From: Apostichopus japonicus
Taxonomy: Eukaryota; Echinodermata; Holothuroidea; Aspidochirotida; Stichopodidae
Length of the DNA: 64,000 nt
Direction of reading: 5' to 3'
Assembly: GCF_037975245.1 (NCBI RefSeq)
Contig: NC_092576.1
Coordinates: 17,256,111 to 17,320,110, forward strand
This document shows, one piece after another, positions 43,901-58,900 of the stretch. The notes under the pieces were generated by a model, which saw only the letters and a program-made list of their open reading frames with translations, did no database searches and was not told the origin of the DNA. Numbering within the stretch: the first letter of the stretch is position 1; every line of letters starts with the position of its first letter. The position numbers were made by a program, and so were the translations under genes.

Positions 43901-46900
43901 GTAAGTTGCGCTATTATGAACTGAGAATTATTATTATTATTAAAGTACAGTATATACTTCAAACGTATACAAGTAGCTTTTAAGACCACACGCTTGAAGG
44001 CCATTGATCAGTTATAATGGCCGCAAAGTTTAGCAGACTGAAAATTGATAGACATTTCAAAAGCAGTCGAGTTTACATGAAGTTTAAATGAGGCTTTGAT
44101 CTACCAAAATTATTTCCAGAGGATGATTTAAAGAAGAAAAAGAACAATTTCAGTGTCTCAGTGTGGATATAAACATTTTGTATAAGTTTGGCTTGTTGAA
44201 ATTACAGTACAGTATGTGTGACCATTATCTGTCTTCTAGCATATTTGGGGAGGTGGGACAATATTGATGACCTTTAGAATATAAAGTAAGTACTGTTGGC
44301 ATTAAAGACTTGCCCTAAACCGTGTGCCGCGCTGTGAAAAAGTTAACTTTCCGTTGCTTGCAAGTGAAGTTTTTTTCTTGTCGCTACAAAATGCAGACCG
44401 CAATGAAACGTGATACCTTGTTATCTTCAGCTGGTCCTGAGATGTCCATCTCTGCTATGCACACTGTGTTGTGGGTATTGACCGTAGCTGTATGTATTGA
44501 CTGTACACTAGTGTCTAATTACCGAAGTTAGCAAGCTGTGTGCGTATTTTCTGGGATCGAGGGTGGTGACTTTAAGACCTGCAGTAAGTTACTGTAATAT
44601 TACAATATGAAAACTGGATACAAACTTTTGCAGTCATTTGGTAAAATTTATAAACAAATTCTGTCTTCCAGGTGTATGCATAGTACACATGTCCATTTTA
44701 TATACAAAAGTTTGCATGTTATACTGACACACACATGACCCTCGCATTATAACACACACATGGCACATGTGACACACACATGTTTAAATATCACTTCAAG
44801 GAGTATGTTGATTACCAGCACATTTGTGAGTAAAATTAATAAAGATTGGAAGGGGATTCAGAGAAGTCAATGTGAGGGTCTCTAAATCTGCAGTCCTGAT
44901 TGTATCATGCAGTATAGATGTGTAAACTAAGAGGCAGATTTGAGTTTTTACTTTTAAATATATGAAAGAAATTCAAGATGCATTTCTTAAAGAAGTTGAA
45001 ATGTGAAATATGCCTGTATCCTATGGAGAACCATACAGTGTAACATGCAAGTCTTGCATGTATAATATTATTACCTCTGTGAACTTATACTGACATACTG
45101 TATGTATGTATGTCACATACTGTAGCATTACTGGTGCCAATTGCTAACAGCACAAACAATGTAACTTAATTTCCTGCTTTCCACCCCTCTTCCTCACGCC
45201 CCTCCCCCTCATGCTCCTCTTCCTATTAACAGTGTTAACTACCCTCCTCCCTCCCCTGCTCCCATCTTACCTACAGTATATCACTGTTCAGTTTGGTGCA
45301 AACATGTAGAAAATTATTTTTATCTTGGTCAATGGCAGGCTTAATTTGTGAGTGATTATTTCATGAAGATCGTTTGTTGTTAAAATTCCAGGCCTGAAAT
45401 GCAATAAGCTGTTTCAAACAGTTTTTTATGGTCCCTAGGAAGAACTTTCAAAACATCATTTTGGAAAGTCATTTCCTTTCTCACCTTTGTGTTAGTTGGT
45501 AACCAAGGACAAACAAATTTTGTTCACACAGTAAATTTAGGACATGATGAGAATATCACATCTGGTTAAGGAGAGAGCTGTGTAATTTGTCTTTTGTGTT
45601 TGTGTGTGTGTTTATGCTTTTGTTGTTGTGCTTATAAAAGGATTACCAATTTGGAAGGTCTGTTGCGGGGGGGGGGGGGGGGTGTGTTCGGTTCATTTCA
45701 TGTAGATGTGTTGAATGTTTGTTAACTTTTGTTAAATGACCTTAAAAGTCAATTGGAAGTGCAGAATAATGCAACACTTGTGGAAGGGCAAGGCCTGACA
45801 GCTGTGACATTGTACTGTAGCAGCATCAACATGAGAATTCATGGTGAGGGGAGGGAGGGTGAGGGGAGGGTGAGGGAGGTTGAGGGGGAAGGTGAGGGGA
45901 GGGTGAGGGGGAAGGTTGGTGAGGTGAGGGTGAGGGGACAGTGAGGGGAGGGTGATAGGCGGGTGAGGGGAGGGTGAGGGGAGGGTGAGACCTTTGACGG
46001 TTCAATAGGGTCTTGTAAAGTTCTGATCCATGGGACACTAAGAATAAAGTTGATTTGGCACAGAAATTGACAGACTGTCTTGCAATGTCCGTAAATTTGA
46101 AGCTCAGATTCACCAATCTCAAGTGGTTTTGCATCTGTTCAGGCTACTTTGCAATAATTTACTGATAGGCCTGAATTGCAGAGGTGTTTTTACCAATGGG
46201 TGAATGACTGTGTACAATGTGTAGAACTGTAATACATTAGGGTTTATCATGTGGCTAGACGGCTGGATAAGATCTCTTCTTCGACGTTGGAAACATGATC
46301 GATGCATACGGTGCAGTACCTGTCATTCTCCGTATCTGATGTGCATTTATTATCGACATGACTCACCTACAGTAGCTCCAGAATGAATAATTTGGTCGAC
46401 GGTAAACACTTAAATTCAATGTTGTTGTTTGTTGTTGTGTATCCACGGGGACGACAGATGATGTAGATAAAGAGGATGGAGTGCCGATGGAGACGGCACC
46501 TATGCGTTAAAGGAGGAGCAAATCAAAAAAGTGAGAAACACAGACTGGAGCTAAAGTTGACTTTAAAAATAAAAGCTGATTTAATGGAGTGGGTACTGTA
46601 CTGTTATATATATCCATAGGAACTTACTTAGTTCATGAGGTAACTGTCTCTGGAAAATAATTTACTATATTTACAGTAACTGTGACATACCATATATCTC
46701 GCTCTGCCACCACCAGCCCCTTCTACTTCTCCTCCCCCACCCCCCTCCCCCACCCCCGATTTAACACATGCCCACTCCAGTCAAACCTACAATAATGTGT
46801 TGCAATACATTCTAAGCACAGTTTTTTCTCCCTGTGCCCGCTTTTCAATAATTAAATTACACTGTAAGTTAAAATAAAACACACACAAACATACAGTATA

Positions 46901-49900
46901 AGATATTTATACCAAATTGTTTTGAAATGTCTTGAACTGGATATAATTTCAAACAAGTACTGTACAATAAATACTGAACTTTCTGAAAGAGAAAATGTTG
47001 ATACCTGCTTTCATTGTTGGATTTTATGCAGGGGGAGGGAAAGGGGGGGGGGAGTAGGGGAGAGGGAGGTTCTGAAGCCAAGTCTGAAGGTAACATTACT
47101 TTCACTGCTCACTTATCCGCTGGCTTATTTTAGGGATTATTCATTGGTCTCAACAAATGTCTAGGTCAACCGAGCTACAATCAGTATGTACCTTTTTTTG
47201 AAAACTTTCATAAACTTTCACTTTCAAAACCTGACCTGATGTTTTGATCACCCTCTCTCTATTAATATCAACAAGATTCATTTGTTTGGCAATATTTCAT
47301 TTAATGAAGCCATGCATGTTCTTTTATGTAAAATCGTTTTGAACAACCAGCTAAATTAATGTAACTGCAAAATGACCCAACATGGTAATACTAGGCTTCT
47401 TACAAAGCGTTTAATCACCCCGCAATATTTCGTTACCAGGGTTAAGTGACCTAAAAAAAGTTCAACAGCTCAGGTGATAAGTATCGAAGCAGTAATAATA
47501 ATATGAGTCCCAATTACCCTATTAAAGCCATCTGTTTGGTTCACGAAATATCCTGTTACTCACATTTGATTTGATTGATAAATGTGTTCGTAACATCTGC
47601 ACCAACGAACCATGAACACTCTAGGCCAAACAGTCTGGACCGTAATTCCGGAAACTCTTTCAGATATCCAAAACGTTTGGAACCTCGTAAAAATTGAAGC
47701 GATTCGTGTTGATAAGTTGTTTAAAATTGCCGTAATTAACTGTACTTTCTAAAAATAACTCCTTGAAAAAGTGCGGGTAATTTGTTAAGATTGTGGTAGT
47801 GCTATTTGTCACTCGATAATTGCTGAGGATATTAAGGCTAAGTGGTCACTTCGTGGAGTCTACGGTTATACGCTCCTCTGCTTCATTGGATTTTGTAAGC
47901 CCAACACGCAAAGTAGTTTACTCTCAAGATAAAACATTTTCGGCTCAGGATCGACTGTGGCAGATATGTTTATTCTACAATTGCAATAAATACCATAAAT
48001 ACCATCTATTAAAGTGCTGATTATCGTGAAACAAAACATGCTCATGAGCACTGTACAAAAGAACCAATGCCTGGAATATAAAATTACTAAACTTAAGAAA
48101 ACCTAAAAGTAATAACAACAATAATAAAAGTAAAAAAATGATATAAGACAGGGTTATAAACCACAATAAAGAATATAAAAATATAAATATACATAAAATA
48201 TGGGCACAGTAATGTGAATAAAACAACGAATAAGTTTAAAGCCCATACTCAAGCCTAAAAAGGTAAGTGTTCAAATGCTTCTTAAAAGTGTCAATAGATG
48301 TGACATTTCTCAAGTGATGAGGAAGAGAATTCCAGAGTTTTTGTTTGTACAAGGTTTGTAAGAAGTCATGACTTGAGGACTTTTGTTACATTTCAAAAGT
48401 TCAGTGACCCAAACATTTTCTCCACAGAAATATAATACAGTGACTCCAGTAGCCCATGTTACTGGAGTACTCAAGCCAGGGATATCACTTGCAGCAACTT
48501 GACCGTTGAAGTTTAGTGACTTGCTAAATCTCTGCTTTTTTGCAAATATAAAACCCAGAGAGGTTGTGAGTTTTGTACAACAGATGCTTCCAATTTCCAA
48601 ACTACTGTATAATTGCACATCGATTTTACTATAGGCTAGAGGACTGCCTGTAGATTGTGTACCAAACCCAGTTACTTTTGTGTTTAAACATAGGTTTACC
48701 TCGTCAAACTTGTATCGGAGCCTTTGAACATCCATTTAATGCTTTCTACAAACACAGGCAGCCTGTGTAAACAAGCTGTTTGGTTAAATCTTATTTTGGT
48801 AATTAGTAAATTTACTTCACTCCTCACTTATCTGTCTCCCTTACCTACACACACCTATCTACCTTTAGCCTAATAACTGGTACCATTGGTAAAACTGCAC
48901 CCCCAATGACCCTGTCCAAGATAACTGTCCTCCCCCTTTGGAATCTACCATTTTGAAGCCTATTAAGCCAAAAGGTGTGAACCTAAAGTGGGTTCAGTAC
49001 ATACCACAGTTTAAGCCTACAGTAATGTAAGCAGTAACAAATTGTATTTAATTCCAAGATACACCCACTGTATTAATTATATAAATAGTAAAGACAGATT
49101 GACAGCCTCACAGAAGGGGCATCATGTGACATTTCTATAAAACCATGATGCCCATAGAAAGAATCAATATTTGCTGAGATGTGCATACAGTACATATCCT
49201 GTAGGGATATCTAGTACTCTGTACATACTTTTAGATCTTATCTTGAGCAGATTCAAATACTTTGCGGGACCATGAACGTTTTGACGTAAATTACATGTAA
49301 GTTACTGTACCTCTAACTATATGGGGGCAGCCATAGAGGCCTAAATTGTCCTAAAGCTGGTTTCACAATGCATTGTAACAGTTTTTGCATGTTGTTGACT
49401 TGTTTTGCATTTACCTGGCAAAGCAACCACCATGTAAATCAACAGATACTGTGTATAGACCCATTGTACATAAAACTATCAGCACTTTCACATTAGATGA
49501 TGCATGCTTGAGAACACTCTACAGTGTAGGTTTACTAGGTCACACTGTTGTACCATTGCTCAAAGATTGTGTACATGTATGTACAAGGTCTCAGTACTAC
49601 CATCATTTATCATGATGGCAGCATCCACATGCAATGTGCTTACACGTAGATATAATTTAAATGTTTGACAATCGTGGTCTGTACAACAACCTTGCTCTTT
49701 AAGTCAGGTGTGAATATCTGTACAGTGTGTGTGTATACATTGTATTTAATGTGTTAGTTCTTCTGATAATGAATAACAGAGTTTGCCATACAGTACAGTA
49801 AGTCAGTGATCAAACTTGCTTGGACACCGGTTGTTTTCATTTTCCCCAGCTAACTCGGAAACCTGTTGACACACCATAGTGCTGCAGTGGATAATGCACG

Positions 49901-52900
49901 TGGCTTGTTGAATTGTAGCACAGATACTGTTGATGAATGTAGCACAGACAATGGAATAAATTATGCCTTGATAATAGATGGATGGTGCAGATAAGGTCAT
50001 TGTTAATGTGTGGTTGAATTATACATCGCAATTTCCATATATCTTGAGAGGACATACATGTAGTTGTAAAACAAATCTTGAATAAAAAATTGGTGACAAA
50101 TTTATATTTGCTGTAATGCACATGTAATTATTGTACTACAATTTGTACATGTATGCATTCACTGTGTAATACAATGTGATTGACTTATGAACAGTATTAT
50201 GCAGTTGAGTAAGTAGACAAACTGCATTGCTGTACGTATATAATATACAATTTTGCTGTTCAACAGTATATACTGTTGCTACTGTACTGTACCTTTTGTA
50301 GGTGAGCAGACATCCGATTTCAGGGCCCGACAGTCCCCTGAACTCATTAACTGTCCCTGATTATATTTTTGTAGAAGAAACAGTAGTTTTCAGAACGTAA
50401 GAGCTGTGATTGTTTTCATTGACTATACAAACATAACCTTCCTTCATACTTGTTTCTAGATGAGGTATATTTGATTTACTTTGCTCCTGGCATGTACCTG
50501 TCTCCTCACAACAACAGCACTCTTGTTGTACCGTGTCTCGAGTGAACTGGTAACTGTCTGTACACATAGACTTTATTCATACTTCTTTCTAGATGAGGTG
50601 TTTAATATTTATACTGTAATTTGTGCATTTCACCATCATCCTTAAAGGGAGTGAAGACTCGTGCACAAAGAAACATCTGATGTCGGTGATCTGACCTAGT
50701 TTCGAATGAGGTGTAACAGAAGTGTTAGACATCACCATTGATCCCAGAAATGACACACACAGCTTGCTACCGTCGGTAATTAAAGACACTAGTGTACATT
50801 CAATACATACAGCTACGGTCAATACCTACAACACAGTGTACATAGCAGCGATGGACATCTCAGGTCTAGATAAAAGATAACAAGGTATCAAATTTCACTA
50901 CTGTCTGCATTTTGTAGCAACAAGAAGAAAACTTCACTTGCAAGCAACGGAAAATTAACTTTTTCAGAGAGCTGCACATGGTTTGGGGCGAGTCTTCAAT
51001 GCCTTTAAAACATAGAACCACTAACACACAAGAGAGGCATTCAAAATTCTCTCCCTGCATTAAATTTAAACTAACCTGTGATGTCAACATGTGGGATCAA
51101 GATTGAATTCTCGTGTCTTACTGTTTCCTGGAAAAGAAAACGAAGCCTGTTCATACTTCGAGGAAGTTAAAATATTGAACAGTTTGAAACAATGTTGCCT
51201 GGGAAGTGAGCTGTGTTATAACTTGAAATGATTGTTATTAATATGACAATATATGATATCCTGCTCTGACATGCTGGTTATTAATTTTAATCCCTGCACT
51301 GTACATTGAAGTACTAACGAAACACAATGATAAGACATATACTTTTACAAGCTGATCAGTGTATCTGTCATCGTGTGGCAAATTGAAGGATTGTGGAGAG
51401 GGCTTTGGATAAGAGTAGATCAGAGACATGAAGTATGTATGTACATGTATTTCAGATCCTCCTGTAAGCAGGAACTCGCGAAGAAGCCTCATTGGCTTAT
51501 CAAAGTCAGTCTCTTAATGTATTTAATGTCCATGATTATGAATTGTCAATTATCAACTGGACAACATACATTAATCTTGAAGTGACTCTAACCGGGGACC
51601 TTATGATTGGAAGGCACCGGCGTTATAAAACCAAGTACTGTTTATGCATACACCATACTGTATCAGTCCATAAATAACACTCCGGTATGTACCTACAGTA
51701 CGTATGGGAACCAAAGGTTTACAGATCTCATATCATAACAACTTATCAACTTGCAATGGTTATAAACTTTAAAAAGCACCCTCGGTCAGTCACATTTCAA
51801 TTCTAAAAATAAATTTATATAGCTTGTGTACTTTTTTACAGTCTGGTTGATATTTGTCACAAATTGTATATTACACACTTCCAGGACTTTGGCATTGAAG
51901 AATTAACTTTGATGACAGTTGTTGATGCTTTTAGTTCTAACAATTATTGATTTTAATCAAATTCCTTGACAATTGTGAATTAATCCAGGTGCAGTGAATA
52001 CAGTTTCTGTAGTTAGTCAATTCTTATACGTCATTAAGTACAACATTAGTACTACTGATATATTGTTAAATTCTTGGCCAGATACATGCAAATTTTATAG
52101 GTACACGTTATTGATGTTGTTTCTATTCAGAGCAAACTTTTTATAAGGATATATTTCAGCAAATATGGTTGTTTGAAAAAGTGTAGCAAAACAACAATAA
52201 TCAGTTTGTCACTGTAGGATCATTAAACTGTACATTAGGAGAGAATGCGTAGGTTTGGCGAATAGAACAGCAATACATACACTGTAGGAGAGATGTGTAT
52301 GTCTGGTGAATAGAACAGCAATACATACACTGTAGGAGAGATGTGTATGTCTGGTGAATAGAACAGCAATATTTACACTGTAGGAGAGATGTGTAGGTTT
52401 GGTGAATAGAACAGCAATATGTACACTGTAGGAGAGATGTGTAGGTTTGGTGGATAGTACAGCAATATGTACACTGTAGGAGAGATGTGTAGGTTTGGTG
52501 AATAGAACAGCAATATGTACACTGTTAGAGAGATGTGTAGGTTTGGTGAATAGAACAGCAATATGTACACTGTAGGAGAGATGTGTAGGTTTGGCGAATA
52601 GAACAGCAATACATACACTGTAGGAGAGATGTGTATGTCTGGTGAATAGAACAGCAATACATACACTGTAGGAGAGATGTGTATGTCTGGTGAATAGAAC
52701 AGCAATATTTACACTGTAGGAGAGATGTGTAGGTTTGGTGAATAGAACAGCAATATGTACACTGCAGGAGAGATGTGTAGGTTTGGTGGATAGTACAGCA
52801 ATATGTACACTGTAGGAGAGATTTGTAGGTTTGGTGAATAGAACAGCAATATGTACACTGTAAGAGAGATGTGTAGGTTTGGTGAATAGAACAGCAATAT

Positions 52901-55900
52901 GTACACTGTAGGAGAGATGTGTAGGTTGGTGAATAGAACAACAATATTTACACTGTAGGAGAGATGTGTACAGTAGGTCTGGTGAATAGAACAATAATAT
53001 GTACACTGTAGGAGAGATGTGTAGGCCTGGTGAATAGAACAGCAATATGTACACTGCAGGAGAGATGTGTAGGTTTGGTGGATAGTACAGCAATATGTAC
53101 ACTGTAGGAGAGATGTGTAGGTTTGGTGAATAGAACAGCAATATTTACACTATAGGAGAGATGTGTAGGTTTGGTGAATAGAACAGCAATATGTACACTG
53201 TAGGAGAGATGTGTAGGTTGGTGAATAGAACAGCAATATGTACACTGTAAGAGAGATGTGTAGGTTTGGTGAATAGAACAGCAATATGTACACTGTAGGA
53301 GAGATGTGTAGGTTGGTGAATAGAACAGCAATATTTACAGTGTAGGAGAGATGTGTACAGTAGATCTGGTGAATAGAACAACCATATGTACACTGTAGGA
53401 GAGATGTGTAGATCTGGTGAATAGAACAGCAATATGTACACTGTAGGAGAGATGTGTAGGTTTGGTGAATAGAACAGCAATATGTACACTGTAGGAGAGA
53501 TGTGTAGGTTTGGTGAATAGAACAGCAATATTTACACTGTAGGAGAGATGTGTATGTCTGATGAATAGAACAGCAATATTTACACTGTAGGAGAGATGTG
53601 TACAGTAGGTTTTGTGAATAGAACAGCAATATTTACACTGTAGGAGAGATGTGTAAGTCTGGTGAATAGAACAGCAATATTTACGGGTTGTAAGAGTGAT
53701 GTTTTGGTGAATAGAACAGCAATATGTACACTGTAGGAGAGATGTGTAGGATAAATAGAATACCAATATGTACACTGTAGGAGAGATGTGTATGTCTGGT
53801 GAATAGAACAGCAATATTTACGGGTTGTAAGAGTGATGTTTTGGTGAATAGAACAGCAATATGTACACTGTAGGAGAGATGTGTAGGATTGGTGAATATA
53901 ATAATACCAATTTCACACAGCAGCCACTGCAGGCGAGATTGGAGGATTGGTGAATAAAATACCAATACAGTACAGTATGTACACAGCCACTGTAGGAGAG
54001 GTATATAGGTTTGGTGAATATAATATACACTGAAGAAGAGATAGTGTAGGATTGGTGAATAGAATACCAATATGTACACTGTATTAGAGCTGTGTAGGTT
54101 TGCTGATTAGAACACCAGATGTTGTGGTGATATAGCAACTTATCATTTTAACTAATAAGTACCTGTTTGGGGGTATTTAGTTACAAAGCAATTTGAATTT
54201 GATGTTGAAAACAACTCTGCGTGACAACCTCCATGTGCAGCTGATTTTTGGTTGTCGGAACAGACACTTGGTCTTCTCAGACTTCCAGACTACCATTAAA
54301 AGTTTGCCCTGGTACATTAACACTGTCTCATCATAAATAGATAGTCATGTAGTACGTATAGATTCTTTAGATTGAGTATCATAAATGGTGTTTGAAATTC
54401 TGTAAACACAAACATAGTTAAAATACCAAAAGGCAATTTGTCATTGAAATTATAACCTTGAATTTAAGTCGTGACTTGGTTCAGGGAATAGTTTATCAGT
54501 GTATTTCACATTCCAATACTTGTATGTACAGTCAGTTGCATATTATGGACATTTTGGACAATCTGTAACTAAATACAAACGCAAAGTTGTGCAGCAGTTG
54601 AGGTTTCTACACAAGAACAATGGCATTTTACAAAAGGCAAAACTTGTCAGAGCCTTGAAAACTGCTATGTACACAAAATTTGAACGTAAATTTATAGCCT
54701 GAAAATGAAGATAGCTTGATTAATGCAGTCAAACAATGGAAATTTTACAATGAACATTTGAGTTTTGAACGATTGAATCACACAGCATACATATGCAGCA
54801 TTATTGCCCAACATTGATCATATACAGTACTTATATGTTTGTAAAGGCACTGAAGGAGTTGGTGTTGATCCAAAAGTGGGTCAGTGGGGGCGCCCTGCAT
54901 GCCAAATGTTGACCCTAGATAGTTATTGGAAGGCAGGCAGTATGTTGACATGAGATGGTAAGTTACTAAGATATTGTCATTCCTAAATTGATCCACTCCA
55001 AGAATTTTTGGCATTACAGTATGTATCTAGTGGTTATCTAGGGAATAAGTTAGTGTAAACATTTTGCTAGCACTTTTGAAGGCTATGACCTTCCTCTCTT
55101 ATAAAATACTCTGGTTCTGTACATGTTTACAAAGTTACAAACATTGCTACAGTATATGTACAGCTTTGTACAAGTTTGTACAATATTATAGCAATTTTGA
55201 CAATGTTGCCTAGCATTTTGTGATGCAATATACCAGGTTAATTATTCACTGGGTTCCACTGTACCAATGGGCTGTTACTTGCTATGTTCAAGACTGTGGT
55301 ACCATACAGTACCACTACCATATACTTAATACTGTACCATACACTATATACCATATTGACTGTAAACCATATGTACCCACAGGCTGTTACTTGGTGATCT
55401 GTTCAAGACAGTGTGGTTTAGCAATTTGACAATTTTGCATAGCATTTTGTGATGCAATACCAGATAAATTATTCACTGGATTCCACTGCATATATGTACA
55501 GTATCAACGGGTTGTTACTTGGTGGTATGTTCAAGACTGTGTACCATACAGTACCATATACTGTACCATACATTACCATATAAACTAAGGTGACCATATT
55601 TTCCTGACTGGAACCGGGGACATTTATTGCGTGACTGATATGGGGGAGGGGTTTAAGGGGAGGGGGGGTCCCCCTCTCGTTTGGAAAATTTTCAAGTGCC
55701 TAAGGTGCTTAGATGTAAAATGGTGATACCTAGAAGCACTATTTAAATCAATTTTATTTTCAAAAATGTAGCTTTTTTTAGATGAAATTCACTTACTATA
55801 CGTGGTTCTTTGAGAGCTTGTGAGTTGCTCATGCTCACACTGTAAGTGTCGTTGTGGCCCCGTAGTTGCCAATTATACGGTCGAAAGAGTGCTAGGCTAG

Positions 55901-58900
55901 ATCGATCTAGCATATTTTTAACAGTGTTTCCACTTTACACTGGCCCCCCTTGTTCCGTTCTGCGACTGCTCACTTGACTAAATTTTGTTTTTACAATTAT
56001 TTTACTAATAATGTGGGATATTTTCGAAATTCCTGAACATTTTGACGAATCGGGGACATTTTCGGGGACACTTGTTCATTGGGGACAGCACACTGTAATC
56101 GGGGACTGTCCCCGAAAATCGGGGACGTCTGGTCACCTTAATATAAACAGTACCATATATACTGTATACATACAGTACCATATTTACTGAACTTTGTATT
56201 ATTATGCATTGCATGGCTTTATACTTTTGTTTGGAGCTGATATTGGTTTTAATACTATGCTATTCAACATACATGCAGTATCAATTACACCTGGTCCAAT
56301 ATACATTTAGTCTACCTGTTGTATAAATACTGTACATAAAGGATCCTGTTAGAAGTAAAACAGTTTTGTATGATACACTATCCATTAGAACAGACACTAT
56401 GAATGGTAAAAATGAGTATTACGATAAGTGTTAAAATAAGTGGGAAACTCAGGAGGAGAGGGGGATTTGGGGAGGAGGTTCACAGCTGGAACGGAAAGGG
56501 TTCAATAATTTCATATGGCGTACAATAACACCATCTTTAATGTAGTTTTACTTAAATTTGGAGTGAGATGGTATTTTGCCCTAAACAAGAAATCTGGTTG
56601 TCAAAAACAAAAAGATGGTCGTCTTGTACTATCGGGTGATCATGAGAAAATTGTACTGCGTGATGGAAGCAAAGTGTTTGTCAAATTTGGATGCTTTGAG
56701 CTTTCAAAAAGTGACCATTATTTTGACCTTTCTATCATATTTGTCACTTTTACCGATCTTGACTGGTCAAATTGTTAGCGGTTATATCATGACTAACTCA
56801 AAACCGGTAATCTTCAAAATTGGTGATTTTCTAAACTTCCATAATTTATGTCTTGCCAATCTACCTCAGATATGTATAATTAGATGCTTTCATTTTCATT
56901 CATCTTATTTTTTGCAGCTTTACAATGAGGAGATCTTGGACCTGTTTGATGCCGCCAGAGATGTTGAAGCTAGCAGGGTAAGTCAACACACAAACATAGT
57001 ACTGTGTCTGTTAAATGTGTACATAGCCTCTATGTACATTAACAATATAAATTTACTTCGCTCCTCTCTTACCTGTCTCCCACTCCACATCAGCACTTTT
57101 CCATCTACCTAACCTACACATTGGAACATTTTTAGCACTGCGCCCTCGCTCCCTGGGCACCGCCGACTTACACCTCCCGCCGAATCTACCACCCAGGAAG
57201 AAAACTACACGTTTCATCAGAAAAATTTGCTTAAATAGTTTTTCGACTGTTTTATTAGTTGCATCCAAATACTGTGTATGGGTAGACTGTGTCATGTCTC
57301 AAAACTGTCTGAAAAACACAGTTTTTGGAGGTTGGTACAGTTTAAACTTTGTCCCATCTTAATTGAACAAGCAATAAGTTATAAACATTTAAATTCATAT
57401 ACCCGTCAGTCTCACTTCGAGATTTTTTTTTTTATTTGTTCCTTTTCCTCCATAACCTGTCTCCTCCTTACAGATGCACTTTTCTATCTGATCTAACGCA
57501 AACTTTTAAATTTTAAGTTTAGCAAAATTCTGTAATAACTACTTCCTGGTCATGACCCACACATCCTTCTAAAGTTACCGTCGAAGACCCTCCTTTTCAT
57601 TCTACCCATCAGAATTGCCTAGAAGTGTGTCTTGAACTTTTTCTGCAGACTATTGGAGCTTAATATTTTGGTATATAATTAGACATCCTTTCACAGACCT
57701 AGTAAGCTTGTGACTCATAAAAATCCAAACCCAGAAAGATTTTAAATGTTCATCAGTTATGATCGCATGTTGTGAACTGAACTAGAAGATTCCTAAAATT
57801 AGTTAGGTTTACTAAAAACTTCCAGTCAATTACATTAAGTTACAGTTTTTACTATCGCACCATCATTGACCAGCTTTATACCGTACTGCGGTTTAGGCCC
57901 TTGAAGAGGAATTTTTATATCTTTGAAGGATGGGGGTGTTTCTGTTGTTGCAAGGAAGTTATCTGCCATGGTTGATACCTACTCTATGCACTGTATGCTT
58001 ACTTTGTCTACACAATTTATTATGATGTGTCTGTTGTTTTATAGTATATTGGCATCCTGCACAGTTTACAAATCCTCTACTGTCGATCCATAAGTGACTA
58101 AGGTAGCTAGCTTCTCAACCACCTGAACAAACACACTAGAGATTCCTTCCGTTCGAAACATCAACAATTATTTCCAACCCATTTGATAAGATTGCCCAGG
58201 TTGTCTTATTAAAATCCCTAGATCTGCGAGTGTTTAATAGTCTGACCTAAAAAGTAGGTCAAGTTTAAACAAGCTGAAGAAGGAAGTTATGTTCCCTTAG
58301 TTGTGTGATGCTTTACAGTAGAACTCTTGTGGTAATGAGTGGATGCAGTGCTTAACGGTTGTCAGTATTGCCCTGGCAATAATATGCTAGAAAGTTTGAA
58401 AATGGCCATCCGGTTTCAAAATTCAAAAAGTAAGTTTTTCCTGCCACTCTGAAGTAGTTACTCACTCTGGGATATTTAATACTCTTTTTAATTATAAATT
58501 TAATAATTATAAATGTAATAATATTTAATTAATAATTAAAAGTGTAACACTCCTCATTGGCTGGGATTAACTTGGAGATGCAGAAACCACCAGTACAATA
58601 CTTTCTTGAAAACTTCTAGCAATTTCTTAAGGATGCTAAAATTTGAGGTCAGATCCTGATGATCTTCAACAATTGAGATTGATAACTGGATCATTCAGCC
58701 TGTATTTTACATCCATATGTAGATAGCCATGGCTGCCATACTTTGTAACAATACGTAAGACTTGCCTGATCCCTGATCAAAGATTTTGTTGTGTGTATTA
58801 TCCCCAAATATGGATGAAACTGTTAAAAGTTGCTATATTTATATTGTCTTCTTCACATGTCACCAGATGAAGCCCTTAATTGTGTAATTTAACTCCCTTC

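Noticed and set aside
48310-48735. 141-codon minus-strand open frame as a gene
   Set aside because: It reads the LINE 3' end out of frame and has no recognisable domain or splice context; the LINE frame is the meaningful one.
52209-54138. Long minus-strand open frames of up to 310 codons
   Set aside because: Pure 48-bp tandem repeat read in different frames; no splice signals, no family.
54499-54702. Plus-strand frame ([18 protein letters not shown]) as a nested gene
   Set aside because: Short, no family match, no splice signals in phase with the kinesin exons.
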